A stretch of DNA of 64,000 nt from Epilithonimonas sp. JDS (GTDB taxonomy: Bacteria; Bacteroidota; Bacteroidia; Flavobacteriales; Weeksellaceae). Positions within the stretch are counted from its first letter, which is position 1. Each line of letters opens with the position of its first letter. The DNA lies in NCBI RefSeq assembly GCF_021261315.1, contig NZ_JAJSAX010000003.1, positions 343,474 to 407,473 on the forward strand, written 5' to 3'. The translations under genes were made by a program, and so were the position numbers. Positions 27,390 to 35,507 of the stretch are shown one piece after another. The notes under the pieces were generated by a model. The model made no database searches and was not told the DNA's origin. It was given only the letters and a program-made list of their open reading frames with translations.

Positions 27390-28847
27390 ATGGAATATCA
27401 AACAAAAGAAAAACTAAACCGTGAAAACTCAGATCTGACTGAGAAACTTCCTATAAAATTTTTACAATTCGGAGAAGGTAACTTCCTTCGTGCATTCGTT
27501 GATTATCTGATCGACAAAATGAACAAAGAAGCTGGCTTCAATGCTGGTGTAGCTGTTGTACAGCCAACTCAGGGCGGACTTGTAGATATGCTGGAAGAGC
27601 AAAATAACCTTTACACACTTTTCGTAAGAGGTGTAAAAAAAGGACAAATTGTGGATGACCAAAGCGTGATTTCTGCCATCCAAAGATCACTAAGTCCTTA
27701 CGCAAACTATCAGGAATACCTTGATTTAGCAAAAGGCGAAGATCTTCAGTTCATCTTATCAAACACAACAGAAGCCGGAATCGCTTTTGACGAATCCGAA
27801 ACAACACTTGAAGCCGGACCGCACAAAAATTTCCCTGCAAAAGTAACTGCTTTCCTTTACGAAAGATTCAAACATTTCCAAGGTGCTGAGGACAAAGGTC
27901 TTCACATTATTCCTTGCGAATTGATCGAAAATAACGGATTAACTTTAAAAAAATATATTCTTCAATATGCTCAGCTTTGGAATCTTGAAGAAGGTTTCTC
28001 TGCGTGGGTAGAAAACAGCAACTCTTTCCACAACACTTTGGTGGACAGAATTGTTCCCGGATATCCAAGAGAAGAAAAAGACGAATACGAAGCTAAATTT
28101 GGTTATGACGACAACTTAATGGTGGTTTGCGAAGCATTCCTGCTTTGGGTAATCGAAGGTGATGACAAGTTGAGAGCTTTGATTCCTTTTGATAAAATCG
28201 ATGATCAGGTTTTGATCGTTGATGACATCACACCTTACAGAACCAGAAAAGTAAGAATCCTAAACGGTGCCCACACTGCAATGTTGGCGTTTTCAATCCT
28301 TGACGGAAAAGAAACCGTGAAAGAAGCAATTGATGCGGAATTCGCTGGAAAATTCATTTCTGATACGGTTTACAACGAGATCATCCCCACTTTAGATTTG
28401 TCAAAAGAAGAATTGACGGCTTTCGCTGAGGAAGTTTTTGACAGATTCAGAAATCCATTTTTGAAGCATCAGCTTTCCAGTATTGCATTGAACTCGGTTG
28501 CGAAATTCAAAGTGAGAGTGTTGCCAAGTTTATTACAATATGTTGACGACAAAAAAGAATTGCCTGTAAACCTGACTTTCGCTCTTGCAGCATTGATCAG
28601 ATTCTACCAAGGTGAATTCAATGGAAAAACGCTTCCAGTGATGGATGATGCGCCGGTTTTGGAAAGATTGAAAGAAATCTGGACAAACAATGACCTTGGA
28701 GAAGTGGTGAAAGCGACTTTATCTGAAACAAGTTTCTGGGATACAGACCTTACACAAGTTCCTGGATTGACAGAAGCTGTGACAAAAGCCTTGAAAGAAA
28801 TCGATGCCAACGGAATCGAGCAAGGTTATAATAATTATATCAAATAA
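27390..28847 (+). CDS. uxaB: Tagaturonate reductase (altronate oxidoreductase)
   Basis: Reduces D-tagaturonate to D-altronate with NADH. A 485-residue member of the mannitol dehydrogenase family with the N-terminal nucleotide-binding block FLQFGEGNFLRAFVDYLID (26-44), the SNTTEAGIAF segment, and the catalytic ILNGAHTAML motif. The opening resembles E. coli UxaB far more than UxuB (mannonate). It is separated from exuT by repeat copy 2, which could uncouple its level from the upstream genes. Confidence 0.94.
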   Translation: MEYQTKEKLNRENSDLTEKLPIKFLQFGEGNFLRAFVDYLIDKMNKEAGFNAGVAVVQPTQGGLVDMLEEQNNLYTLFVRGVKKGQIVDDQSVISAIQRSLSPYANYQEYLDLAKGEDLQFILSNTTEAGIAFDESETTLEAGPHKNFPAKVTAFLYERFKHFQGAEDKGLHIIPCELIENNGLTLKKYILQYAQLWNLEEGFSAWVENSNSFHNTLVDRIVPGYPREEKDEYEAKFGYDDNLMVVCEAFLLWVIEGDDKLRALIPFDKIDDQVLIVDDITPYRTRKVRILNGAHTAMLAFSILDGKETVKEAIDAEFAGKFISDTVYNEIIPTLDLSKEELTAFAEEVFDRFRNPFLKHQLSSIALNSVAKFKVRVLPSLLQYVDDKKELPVNLTFALAALIRFYQGEFNGKTLPVMDDAPVLERLKEIWTNNDLGEVVKATLSETSFWDTDLTQVPGLTEAVTKALKEIDANGIEQGYNNYIK

Positions 28848-28870
28848 TAATTTTTAATCATTTAGAAATT

Positions 28871-30481
28871 ATGAAAAAAGTATTAAAAGTAAATCCAAAA
28901 GACAACGTAGTCGTTGCGCTGATGGATCTTTACGCTGGCGAAATCGTTGATCTCGACGGAACGCCTTACAATGTTTTAACGGATACAAAAGCTAAACATA
29001 AATTTGCCGGAGAGCATTTTGAAGCTGGTGATCAGATCATAATGTACGGTGTTGTGGTTGGGAAAGCCAATCAAACCATCCAAAAAGGTGAAGTGATCAC
29101 GACTGAAAATGTGAAACACCAAAGTGAACCGGTTTTCAAAAAGACAGGAGATCTGGGCTGGACACCACCAAATGTAGATAAATGGAAAGATAAAACTTTC
29201 AATGGATATCACCGCTCTGACGGGCAAGTTGGAACCAAAAATGTCTGGTTATTTTTCCCATTGGTTTTTTGTGAAAACAAGAACATCGAGAAGCTGAAAG
29301 ACATTTTCGAAAACGAATTGCTTCCGAAAAAAGAGGTTTCATACAAGAACTTCCTACGCTCTTTGATTGAGGAAAAAAACATTGCAGAGATAGAAGACAA
29401 CTCAAGAAATGAGAACCTTCTGGACAATATCGAAGTTAAATTCATCAATCACCAAGGTGGTTGTGGCGGAATCCGTCAGGATTCAGAATTGTTGGCAAAG
29501 TTGCTTGCAGGTTATGTGAACAACCCGAATGTAGCTGGTGCAACGGTTTTGAGCTTAGGCTGTCAGAATCTTCAGGTTGATATTTTCCAGAATGCTTTGA
29601 AAGAAATGAGCCCGAATAACGACAAGGAAATCTTGATCTTCGAGCAGCAAAAAATAGGAACTACGGATCAGATGTTCCAAATGGTCATCAAAGATTCTTT
29701 CGAAGCCATCAAAAGAGCCAACAAAATTGAGCGTCAGCCTGCGCCGGTTTCCAAAATCAGCATTGGTTTGGAATGTGGTGGATCCGATGGATTCTCAGGA
29801 ATATCTGCCAATCCGGCTTTAGGAATTGTTTCAGATATTTTTGCAGCGTTGGGCGGAAAAACAATCTTGGCAGAGTTCCCGGAATTGTGCGGCGTAGAGC
29901 AAGAATTGATGAACAGATGTGTGGACGAAGAAAAAGCAGATAAGTTTTTATCATTAATGAAAGCTTTTGAAAAATCTGTTGTAGACGCAGGTTCTGGATT
30001 TGATATGAATCCATCGCCAGGAAATATAAAAGATGGATTGATCACCGACGCAATGAAATCTGCAGGCGCTTCCAAAAAAGGTGGAACTGCACCGATCGTC
30101 GATGTTTTGGATTACGGCGAATATATTTCAAAACCAGGTCTGAATCTTTTGAACACACCAGGAAATGACGCCGAATGTACTACAGGATTGGTAGGAGCAG
30201 GCGCAACGGTAGTTTTGTTTACCACAGGCTTAGGAAATCCAATGGGAAATCCAATCGCACCGGTTGTGAAAATCTCTTCCAACACAGCGCTTATCGGCAG
30301 AATGTCTGATATTATCGATGTGAATGCAGGAACCGTAATCACAGGCGAAAAAAGCATTCAGGAAGTTGGAGAGGAGATCGTAGATTATATCATCGAATTG
30401 GCGAGCGGAAACGTAGAAACGAAAGCAGACCAATTGAAACAGGATGTATTTATCCCTTGGAAACGAGGGGTGTCATTATAA
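28871..30481 (+). CDS. uxaA: Altronate dehydratase
   Basis: Dehydrates D-altronate to KDG. The 536-residue UxaA-family protein has an N-terminal SAF-like domain (about 10-90) and a C-terminal dehydratase region with GYHRSDGQVGTKN, NHQGGCGGIRQDS, SLGCQNLQVD and GLECGGSDGFSG; conserved Cys and His residues probably hold the metal. It is the final gene of the plus arm and is followed by a terminator. All steps from galacturonate to triose are then encoded. Confidence 0.95.
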   Translation: MKKVLKVNPKDNVVVALMDLYAGEIVDLDGTPYNVLTDTKAKHKFAGEHFEAGDQIIMYGVVVGKANQTIQKGEVITTENVKHQSEPVFKKTGDLGWTPPNVDKWKDKTFNGYHRSDGQVGTKNVWLFFPLVFCENKNIEKLKDIFENELLPKKEVSYKNFLRSLIEEKNIAEIEDNSRNENLLDNIEVKFINHQGGCGGIRQDSELLAKLLAGYVNNPNVAGATVLSLGCQNLQVDIFQNALKEMSPNNDKEILIFEQQKIGTTDQMFQMVIKDSFEAIKRANKIERQPAPVSKISIGLECGGSDGFSGISANPALGIVSDIFAALGGKTILAEFPELCGVEQELMNRCVDEEKADKFLSLMKAFEKSVVDAGSGFDMNPSPGNIKDGLITDAMKSAGASKKGGTAPIVDVLDYGEYISKPGLNLLNTPGNDAECTTGLVGAGATVVLFTTGLGNPMGNPIAPVVKISSNTALIGRMSDIIDVNAGTVITGEKSIQEVGEEIVDYIIELASGNVETKADQLKQDVFIPWKRGVSL

Positions 30482-30509
30482 TTTTTTTGAATTTTAAGGT
30501 TTTTATCAA

Positions 30510-30542
30510 AGGGCATTCTTTTCGGAGAGTGCTCTTTTTTTT
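30510..30542 (+). terminator. Terminator of the uronate catabolism operon
   Basis: AGGGCATTCT (30510-30519) pairs with AGAGTGCTCT (30526-30535), allowing two G-U pairs, with a 6-nt loop and a run of T from 30535. It lies 28 bp after uxaA. Confidence 0.85.
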
Positions 30543-30607
30543 GCCACAACTTAATTCCAATTCTATCGCAGAAGTTAGGATAAGTTTATTAACTAAAAAC
30601 TGAAATA

Positions 30608-30641
30608 TAAAAAAAGCCTTCAAATTAAGTTTTGAAGGCTT
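30608..30641 (-). terminator. Terminator of the cobalamin operon
   Basis: AAGCCTTCAAA (30614-30624) and TTTGAAGGCTT (30631-30641) form an 11-bp stem, followed by seven T on the minus strand. It lies just past the last gene of the minus-strand B12 operon, so the two operons end tail to tail with separate terminators. Confidence 0.88.
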
Positions 30642-30663
30642 CATTATTTTAAAATTAAAAAGA

Positions 30664-32937
30664 TTACTTCTTAATAAATTTCTCTTGATAAACCGATCTG
30701 TCAGTTACAATTCTCAGGATATAATTTCCTTTCAGAAGAGCACTCACATTGATCTGTCCGTTCACAAATTTAGCATTGATCTGTTTTCCGGTCACATCAA
30801 ATACTGAAACTTCCAGAACTTTATCTAGCGTTTTAACATTCAAGATCTCTGTTGTTGGATTTGGATAGATGCTTAACTCCAATTTCTTGACATCCACCGT
30901 GGCAGCCAAAGAAGATGAGATCACCGTCAAAGTTTTCTCCACCACTTTTCCATTGGAATTAAAACTGATCACCAGATTTGCCGTTCCCGCGCTTTGAGGC
31001 GTCAGAACCAACTCGTCATCCGCATTTACCTCAGCTGAGATCGCTGTAGAATTGCTATTTGATTTGATAGATTTTACAATAGCAGAAGACAAATTATCTG
31101 CATCGGAAACTACCGTTTTCAGATCGATTTTTGTCACACCACTCAAAGTCGTTTCTGTTGGGAAACTAGAAGCCACAACTGGCAACGTATTGTCTGGGAA
31201 AACCGTAACAGCAGGGAACCAATAATAATCATTTAAGGTCTTTGTATTTAGCAAAGCTCCAGTGTTGTCATAGGTATGGATCCAGTTTTTTTGATAATGC
31301 GCGCCGTAACCGCTTTCTGTTGTGTTCAAGATCAATCTGTCAGAAACAGGATCTACTCGCAAAGCTGCACCGTAAGGGATTTGCTTGTAAGTGCCTTCCT
31401 GTCCTGGAATCGTGATGAAATTATCAACAAGCGTTTTTGACGTCACATCAAATTTGATGATTTTCGCACCTGACGTGAATGCATTCACCGAGTTCATCCA
31501 ATACAATGCATTCTGTTGACTGCTGTAAGTAAAACTACCTGCGTTCCAAGCGCCCCAAGAACCGAAATATTGGGTCGAAGTGGAAAGCGGATATTCCGTA
31601 GTTGCGAAAGTTTTTGGATCGATGTTGATCAATTTTTGATTTTGAATGGCCCAAACACTTCCATCCTTTGCCTGAACAACCGAGTGATAAGCGCCAGAAA
31701 TGGTCTTGATCAAAGTATTTGTTTTTGGGTCGATGATCAAGATTCCTGCAGATTGCTTCACGGCATAAACATACTGCGAGGTTCTGACCATATTTCCAAT
31801 CTGTCCTGCGTACTGACTTCCGCCGCCAGTTCCCGTGATCAAAGTACCAACCTGTAGATTTTCGATGTCAAAAGTGTAGATTCCGTTGGATGCGCCAATG
31901 TAGCCCAATTTGTCCGTCACACCTACAAAAGAACGGCCATCTCCTCCACCGATGTTGTCGAAACTTACAATTTTTTCCATAGTGGTCGCATTTGCGATAA
32001 CTAATCTTCCGCCTGGCGTGTACTGTGTATCACCGCCATCTGCTGCTTGTTTAGAGATGAAATAGAATTTGTCACCGTAAATTGTTCCAAACTGAGTCGT
32101 CGCACCGAAAGCCTGATTGTTGTTCTTTTCGCTGTAAACTCTGTAATAGATTTGGTCATTTTCTCCAACGAAATTCACGGAACCGTTGGTGTGACCGAAC
32201 CATTCTTCATTCACGATAAAGTAACCTTTTGTAAAATCTGCCTGCGCCGAAAACGCTGAAACCGGCGTCAACGTTGAAGAGATGTCGTAGCTTTCCATAT
32301 TCGGGTTGAAATTCCAAACATCCCAAGAACCGTTCATCAATTGTCTGCTGCTCGCTCCCAAACCAGAATATCCAAAATCTGAATCTGTCGGGTCTTTCAC
32401 CCAATAAGACCAATATCCCGTGTACCAAGCAGAACCCCAATGGTCATCGGCATCTTTTGCGGTGTAATCATCAAAATCATAGGATGTCGTATTGATGATG
32501 CCATCCACAGGATACAGCGGATAAGTGTTGTTCCCACTTTTATAAAGTGCATTGGTGTCGTTCCCGTCCAGGTCAAAACCTAAACCGCCGACTGCGCTTC
32601 CAAATTGCGTTCCTTGATAAAGCAATGTGAAAAATCGCTTGTCAGTTTTTGCAATCGCTTTCAGCATATCTTCGCCGGTCGCCGTTCCGTTCCATCGGAA
32701 TCCCCAAACCATAGCGTCTGGATTTTTAGAATCATTCCACTGGACCACGAAAGCCGCTTCGTTGGTTCCCGTTCCTACCCAATAGACGATGTCATCGAAA
32801 TTGAAATCCGCCTTTTTGGATTGTTTTTTAATTGAGTTTCCCTGGATGTCATTTCTGGGAACACTTTGAACTGTGAACTGCGCATTCGTAAAAAATGCAA
32901 AGAACAACAGCCAAGTCAAAAGATAAAACTTTTTCAT
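30664..32937 (-). CDS. T9SS-sorted surface protein with DUF5074-like propeller, cobalamin locus
   Basis: Start set at 32937 (757 residues): the product begins MKKFYLLTWLLFFAFFTNAQ, a clean signal peptide, while the ORF to 33030 only adds a basic leader overlapping the upstream gene. An N-terminal domain (about 30-230) opens FNFDDIVYWVGTGTNEAAFV and contains VQWNDSKNPDAMVWGFRWNG and GGLGFDLDGND; I recall similar domains in surface proteins of Bacteroidetes B12 loci. A propeller of DUF5074/YncE type follows (about 270-580, with GRSFVGVTDKLGYIGASNGI and SGILIIDPKTNTLIK), then an Ig-like stretch and a T9SS type A domain (IYPNPTTEILN, about 690-757). Probably an extracellular cobalamin-capture or donor protein; the ligand is inferred from the riboswitch-led operon. 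Confidence 0.75.
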   Translation of the reverse strand: MKKFYLLTWLLFFAFFTNAQFTVQSVPRNDIQGNSIKKQSKKADFNFDDIVYWVGTGTNEAAFVVQWNDSKNPDAMVWGFRWNGTATGEDMLKAIAKTDKRFFTLLYQGTQFGSAVGGLGFDLDGNDTNALYKSGNNTYPLYPVDGIINTTSYDFDDYTAKDADDHWGSAWYTGYWSYWVKDPTDSDFGYSGLGASSRQLMNGSWDVWNFNPNMESYDISSTLTPVSAFSAQADFTKGYFIVNEEWFGHTNGSVNFVGENDQIYYRVYSEKNNNQAFGATTQFGTIYGDKFYFISKQAADGGDTQYTPGGRLVIANATTMEKIVSFDNIGGGDGRSFVGVTDKLGYIGASNGIYTFDIENLQVGTLITGTGGGSQYAGQIGNMVRTSQYVYAVKQSAGILIIDPKTNTLIKTISGAYHSVVQAKDGSVWAIQNQKLINIDPKTFATTEYPLSTSTQYFGSWGAWNAGSFTYSSQQNALYWMNSVNAFTSGAKIIKFDVTSKTLVDNFITIPGQEGTYKQIPYGAALRVDPVSDRLILNTTESGYGAHYQKNWIHTYDNTGALLNTKTLNDYYWFPAVTVFPDNTLPVVASSFPTETTLSGVTKIDLKTVVSDADNLSSAIVKSIKSNSNSTAISAEVNADDELVLTPQSAGTANLVISFNSNGKVVEKTLTVISSSLAATVDVKKLELSIYPNPTTEILNVKTLDKVLEVSVFDVTGKQINAKFVNGQINVSALLKGNYILRIVTDRSVYQEKFIKK

Positions 32938-32972
32938 TTTTAATTGATTTAAAGAATTTTTATTGTTAATGA

Positions 32973-34151
32973 TTATTTTAAATGTAAGTCGTAAGCGCCA
33001 GCCACTTCCGTAGAAACTTCGCCCAGCCAACCCGCTTCCTGATTGATTCCTGTATAAACTTTCACGAAATCGATTCCGGGAAGTTTGACGTAATTTCCGT
33101 TCTTGTCAACGGCCCACGAGATATCGATGTTGGAGGCTTCATCGGTATTTGGTGCGTTGTCGGCATATCCGAAGGCGTAAGATTTCCCGACCCAATAAGT
33201 TCCCGTTCCACTTTGGTCATAGTAATTGTTGGCCAATTTGGTTCCTGTAAATTGATAAGAAGCATCCGTAATCCACAATGGATAATAGCTTTGGATATGG
33301 AAAACATTTTTAGTTTTATAACCAGTACTTCCCAGATTATCAGTCCATTTGATATATTCTACGTCGTTTTCCCAATATTCATTTCCAGGAACTGGCGGTT
33401 TGGATTCGTTGGGTTTGAAGTAATTGATGTTGTAATTCTTTACCGTTGTATTTTTAAAATATTCGCTGCCTGCAATCTCGTACCATTCGTCTTCATCGGG
33501 TTTTCCGTTTTTATTTTTGTCGTAGGCAACCATTATGATTCCGGGTTCGCAAGAGCCAGCACGTTCGTCTTGAGACAAATCGCCCCAAAAAGCATTTCCT
33601 AAGATTTTAAAATCGCGGCCATTCATATTTGGAATTGTGTGGTCAAATCCGAAAGTGACATAACCACCAAATCCGCCTAACGTAATCATCGAAGAGTTAG
33701 AAGCGACCAAAGATTGTTTCGCTTTCTGAATCATATTTTCAGCCGTATTTCCAGTTAGATATTCCGGAATTTCATTGATGAATTGCCCAACGGCTGGACG
33801 GAAATCGAAGACGTTAGAAATGTACTTGCTGTAAACCGAAGTTTCTTTGTTGACAATGATTTTCGAACTGTAATTCGTCGTTGTCCCTTTCGTTTCCACC
33901 TTCAAAGTCAAAGGATAGGTTTTGGCGAATGGACTGATGAAATCCAAAGCTGAATTTTCTGAAATAATAGAATCATTGACACTCCAAGTAAAGGTTCCTG
34001 AGATGTTGGTTGGAATATTCAGAACTTTGAAGCGGTCAATTGAGTAAGATTCGGCCAAATTAAATGTACTGTCGTCATCATCGTTTTTACAGGCAACGAT
34101 TGCAGTTGCAATGACTGAAAGTAAAGTAAATTTTATAAATTTATGTTTCAT
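32973..34151 (-). CDS. PKD-like surface lipoprotein of the cobalamin operon
   Basis: Start set at 34151 (392 residues) because MKHKFIKFTLLSVIATAIVAC is a standard lipoprotein signal (lipobox IVAC, Cys21); the ten extra upstream codons are not needed. A PKD-like beta domain (about 55-115) precedes a larger domain with TLGGFGGYVTFGFDH, DFKILGNAFWGD, GSCEPGIIMVAYDKNKNGKP and DEWYEIAGSEY. Similar cell-surface proteins occur in Bacteroidetes B12 loci by my recollection, but the function is unknown. The D-x-N-x-N-G-x-x-D loop (YDKNKNGKPDEDE) resembles a calcium-binding site. Confidence 0.72.
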   Translation of the reverse strand: MKHKFIKFTLLSVIATAIVACKNDDDDSTFNLAESYSIDRFKVLNIPTNISGTFTWSVNDSIISENSALDFISPFAKTYPLTLKVETKGTTTNYSSKIIVNKETSVYSKYISNVFDFRPAVGQFINEIPEYLTGNTAENMIQKAKQSLVASNSSMITLGGFGGYVTFGFDHTIPNMNGRDFKILGNAFWGDLSQDERAGSCEPGIIMVAYDKNKNGKPDEDEWYEIAGSEYFKNTTVKNYNINYFKPNESKPPVPGNEYWENDVEYIKWTDNLGSTGYKTKNVFHIQSYYPLWITDASYQFTGTKLANNYYDQSGTGTYWVGKSYAFGYADNAPNTDEASNIDISWAVDKNGNYVKLPGIDFVKVYTGINQEAGWLGEVSTEVAGAYDLHLK

Positions 34152-34173
34152 TTTATTTATTTTTTTAAGGTTG

Positions 34174-34252
34174 TTTGTCATTCCGTAGGAATCTCAGCAG
34201 TCTAGATTGACTTCGTCGAACCACTTCGTTAGGTTTCCTACGGAATGACAAA
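34174..34252. repeat. 18-bp inverted repeat (TTTGTCATTCCGTAGGAA), family C
   Basis: TTTGTCATTCCGTAGGAA at 34174-34191 and its exact reverse complement at 34235-34252 enclose 43 bp. A partial relative (TTGTCATTCCAAAGGAAT) is at about 58750-58768. Together with repeat A copy 3 it fills the spacer between the propeller lipoprotein and the PKD-like lipoprotein. Confidence 0.78.
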
Positions 34253-34292
34253 ATGGCGTTTTATGTCGACTGTTGATTTTATGTTGAAATCC

Positions 34293-34357
34293 GCAGCCCG
34301 ACTTGAGTGGATCCCGATGTAAAATCGGGAGGGAACGGAAGGCGGAAATAGCTGCCC
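34293..34357 (+). repeat. Interspersed palindromic element, family A copy 3
   Basis: Shortest copy: GCAGCCCGACTTGAGTGGA, then the hairpin TCCCGAT-GTAAA-ATCGGGA, then a right arm ending GCTGCCC. It lacks the CTTCGACAAG piece of copies 1 and 2. It lies in the intercistronic gap of the cobalamin operon, in the same orientation relative to transcription as copies 1 and 2. Confidence 0.8.
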
Positions 34358-34376
34358 AAATATTTATTCATAACCA

Positions 34377-35507
34377 TTATTTATAAAGAAAAACAAAGTG
34401 CGCCGGGATGTTGCCGCCTTCGATTTTCCATTTGAATTTTCCATTTTTGTCGAAGCAATAGACAAATCCGGTGGAAACGTAATTCCGCGCATCGGTCATA
34501 TAAATGTCTTCTGTGATTGGGTTCACGGCGATTCCATAGGGTGTTTTGATGGCATCTACATATTCCTGGTCGATGATTTTGTTGGAGATGACCTGCTCCG
34601 TTTTCACATCGATGATGCCGAAAGATTTGGTGTAGGCGTGCGTGTTGTAGTTGAACTCGTTGCCGTAATAATGGAGTTTGCCATTCACAATCGTCATCTC
34701 GCTGACCGCAATTTTGAAGTCTTTTTTCACCGTTCCCGTTGCTGCATCCACCAAAAACAAACTGGACGGAACGTTGTAATAATCGCCTCTGGAACTCACG
34801 TACAAATCGCCGTCGTCATCCTTTGCAATGTGATGAAGATTGATTGCCACATCGATTTTTTTGGTTTCGGTGAAAGTGTTCAAATCAACGACTGAAACGG
34901 TTCTGTCATAATTTGGGAAACGGTAACCGCCGGAGTTGGCGACGTAGAGATTGTTTCCGATGATTTGCATTTCTTCGGGTTGATAACCGACAACCACTTC
35001 CCGTTTTATCGAAAGCGAAACCGTATCAATTTCAGCGACTTTTCCGAGTGGTGCGTTGGGATTCAGAACGACAGGTCCGGCGTAGCTAGAAGCGTAAACT
35101 TTCCCATCTTTGAACGTCACATATCTGCAATTCTCAAGGTTGATGGTTTTGATTCTTTTGGCCGTTTTTGCGTCGAGAACTTCGATTTTGTTGGATACGT
35201 TGATGACTGCGTACATTTTGCTGCCGTAGATTTTGATGTCATTCCCGACGTCTCCAAGTTCCTTCACCACATCCGGATTGATGTCCGCGTAGATATTCCG
35301 GTGGTAAGTCCCAGTTGTGTAATCGAAGAAATCCAAGGTAGCTTTGTTGCTTCCCATATTGCCTTCATTGAGAAGATAAAAGCCTTTAATAGCTGTATTT
35401 TCTGGCGTCGCAAGACCTTCTTCCACTTCCGGGCGAACGATTATTTCATCTGTTCGACAGGACATCAGGCAAAGTAAAATGAGCAGAAAAAAGTTTATTT
35501 TTTTCAT
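34377..35507 (-). CDS. BtuG-like cobalamin-binding surface lipoprotein (beta-propeller)
   Basis: A 376-residue lipoprotein (MKKINFFLLILLCLMSC, lipobox LMSC, Cys17) with a YncE/DUF5074-type seven-bladed propeller. Blocks such as GFYLLNEGNMGSNKATLDFF, VVKELGDVGNDIKIYGSKMY and NCRYVTFKDGKVYASSYAGP closely follow those I remember for Bacteroides BtuG, which binds B12 at the cell surface and passes it to BtuB. Its start overlaps the receptor stop by 4 nt, so translation is probably coupled to the receptor. The upstream riboswitch supports a cobalamin role. A general cobamide or cobinamide ligand is also possible. Confidence 0.87.
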   Translation of the reverse strand: MKKINFFLLILLCLMSCRTDEIIVRPEVEEGLATPENTAIKGFYLLNEGNMGSNKATLDFFDYTTGTYHRNIYADINPDVVKELGDVGNDIKIYGSKMYAVINVSNKIEVLDAKTAKRIKTINLENCRYVTFKDGKVYASSYAGPVVLNPNAPLGKVAEIDTVSLSIKREVVVGYQPEEMQIIGNNLYVANSGGYRFPNYDRTVSVVDLNTFTETKKIDVAINLHHIAKDDDGDLYVSSRGDYYNVPSSLFLVDAATGTVKKDFKIAVSEMTIVNGKLHYYGNEFNYNTHAYTKSFGIIDVKTEQVISNKIIDQEYVDAIKTPYGIAVNPITEDIYMTDARNYVSTGFVYCFDKNGKFKWKIEGGNIPAHFVFLYK

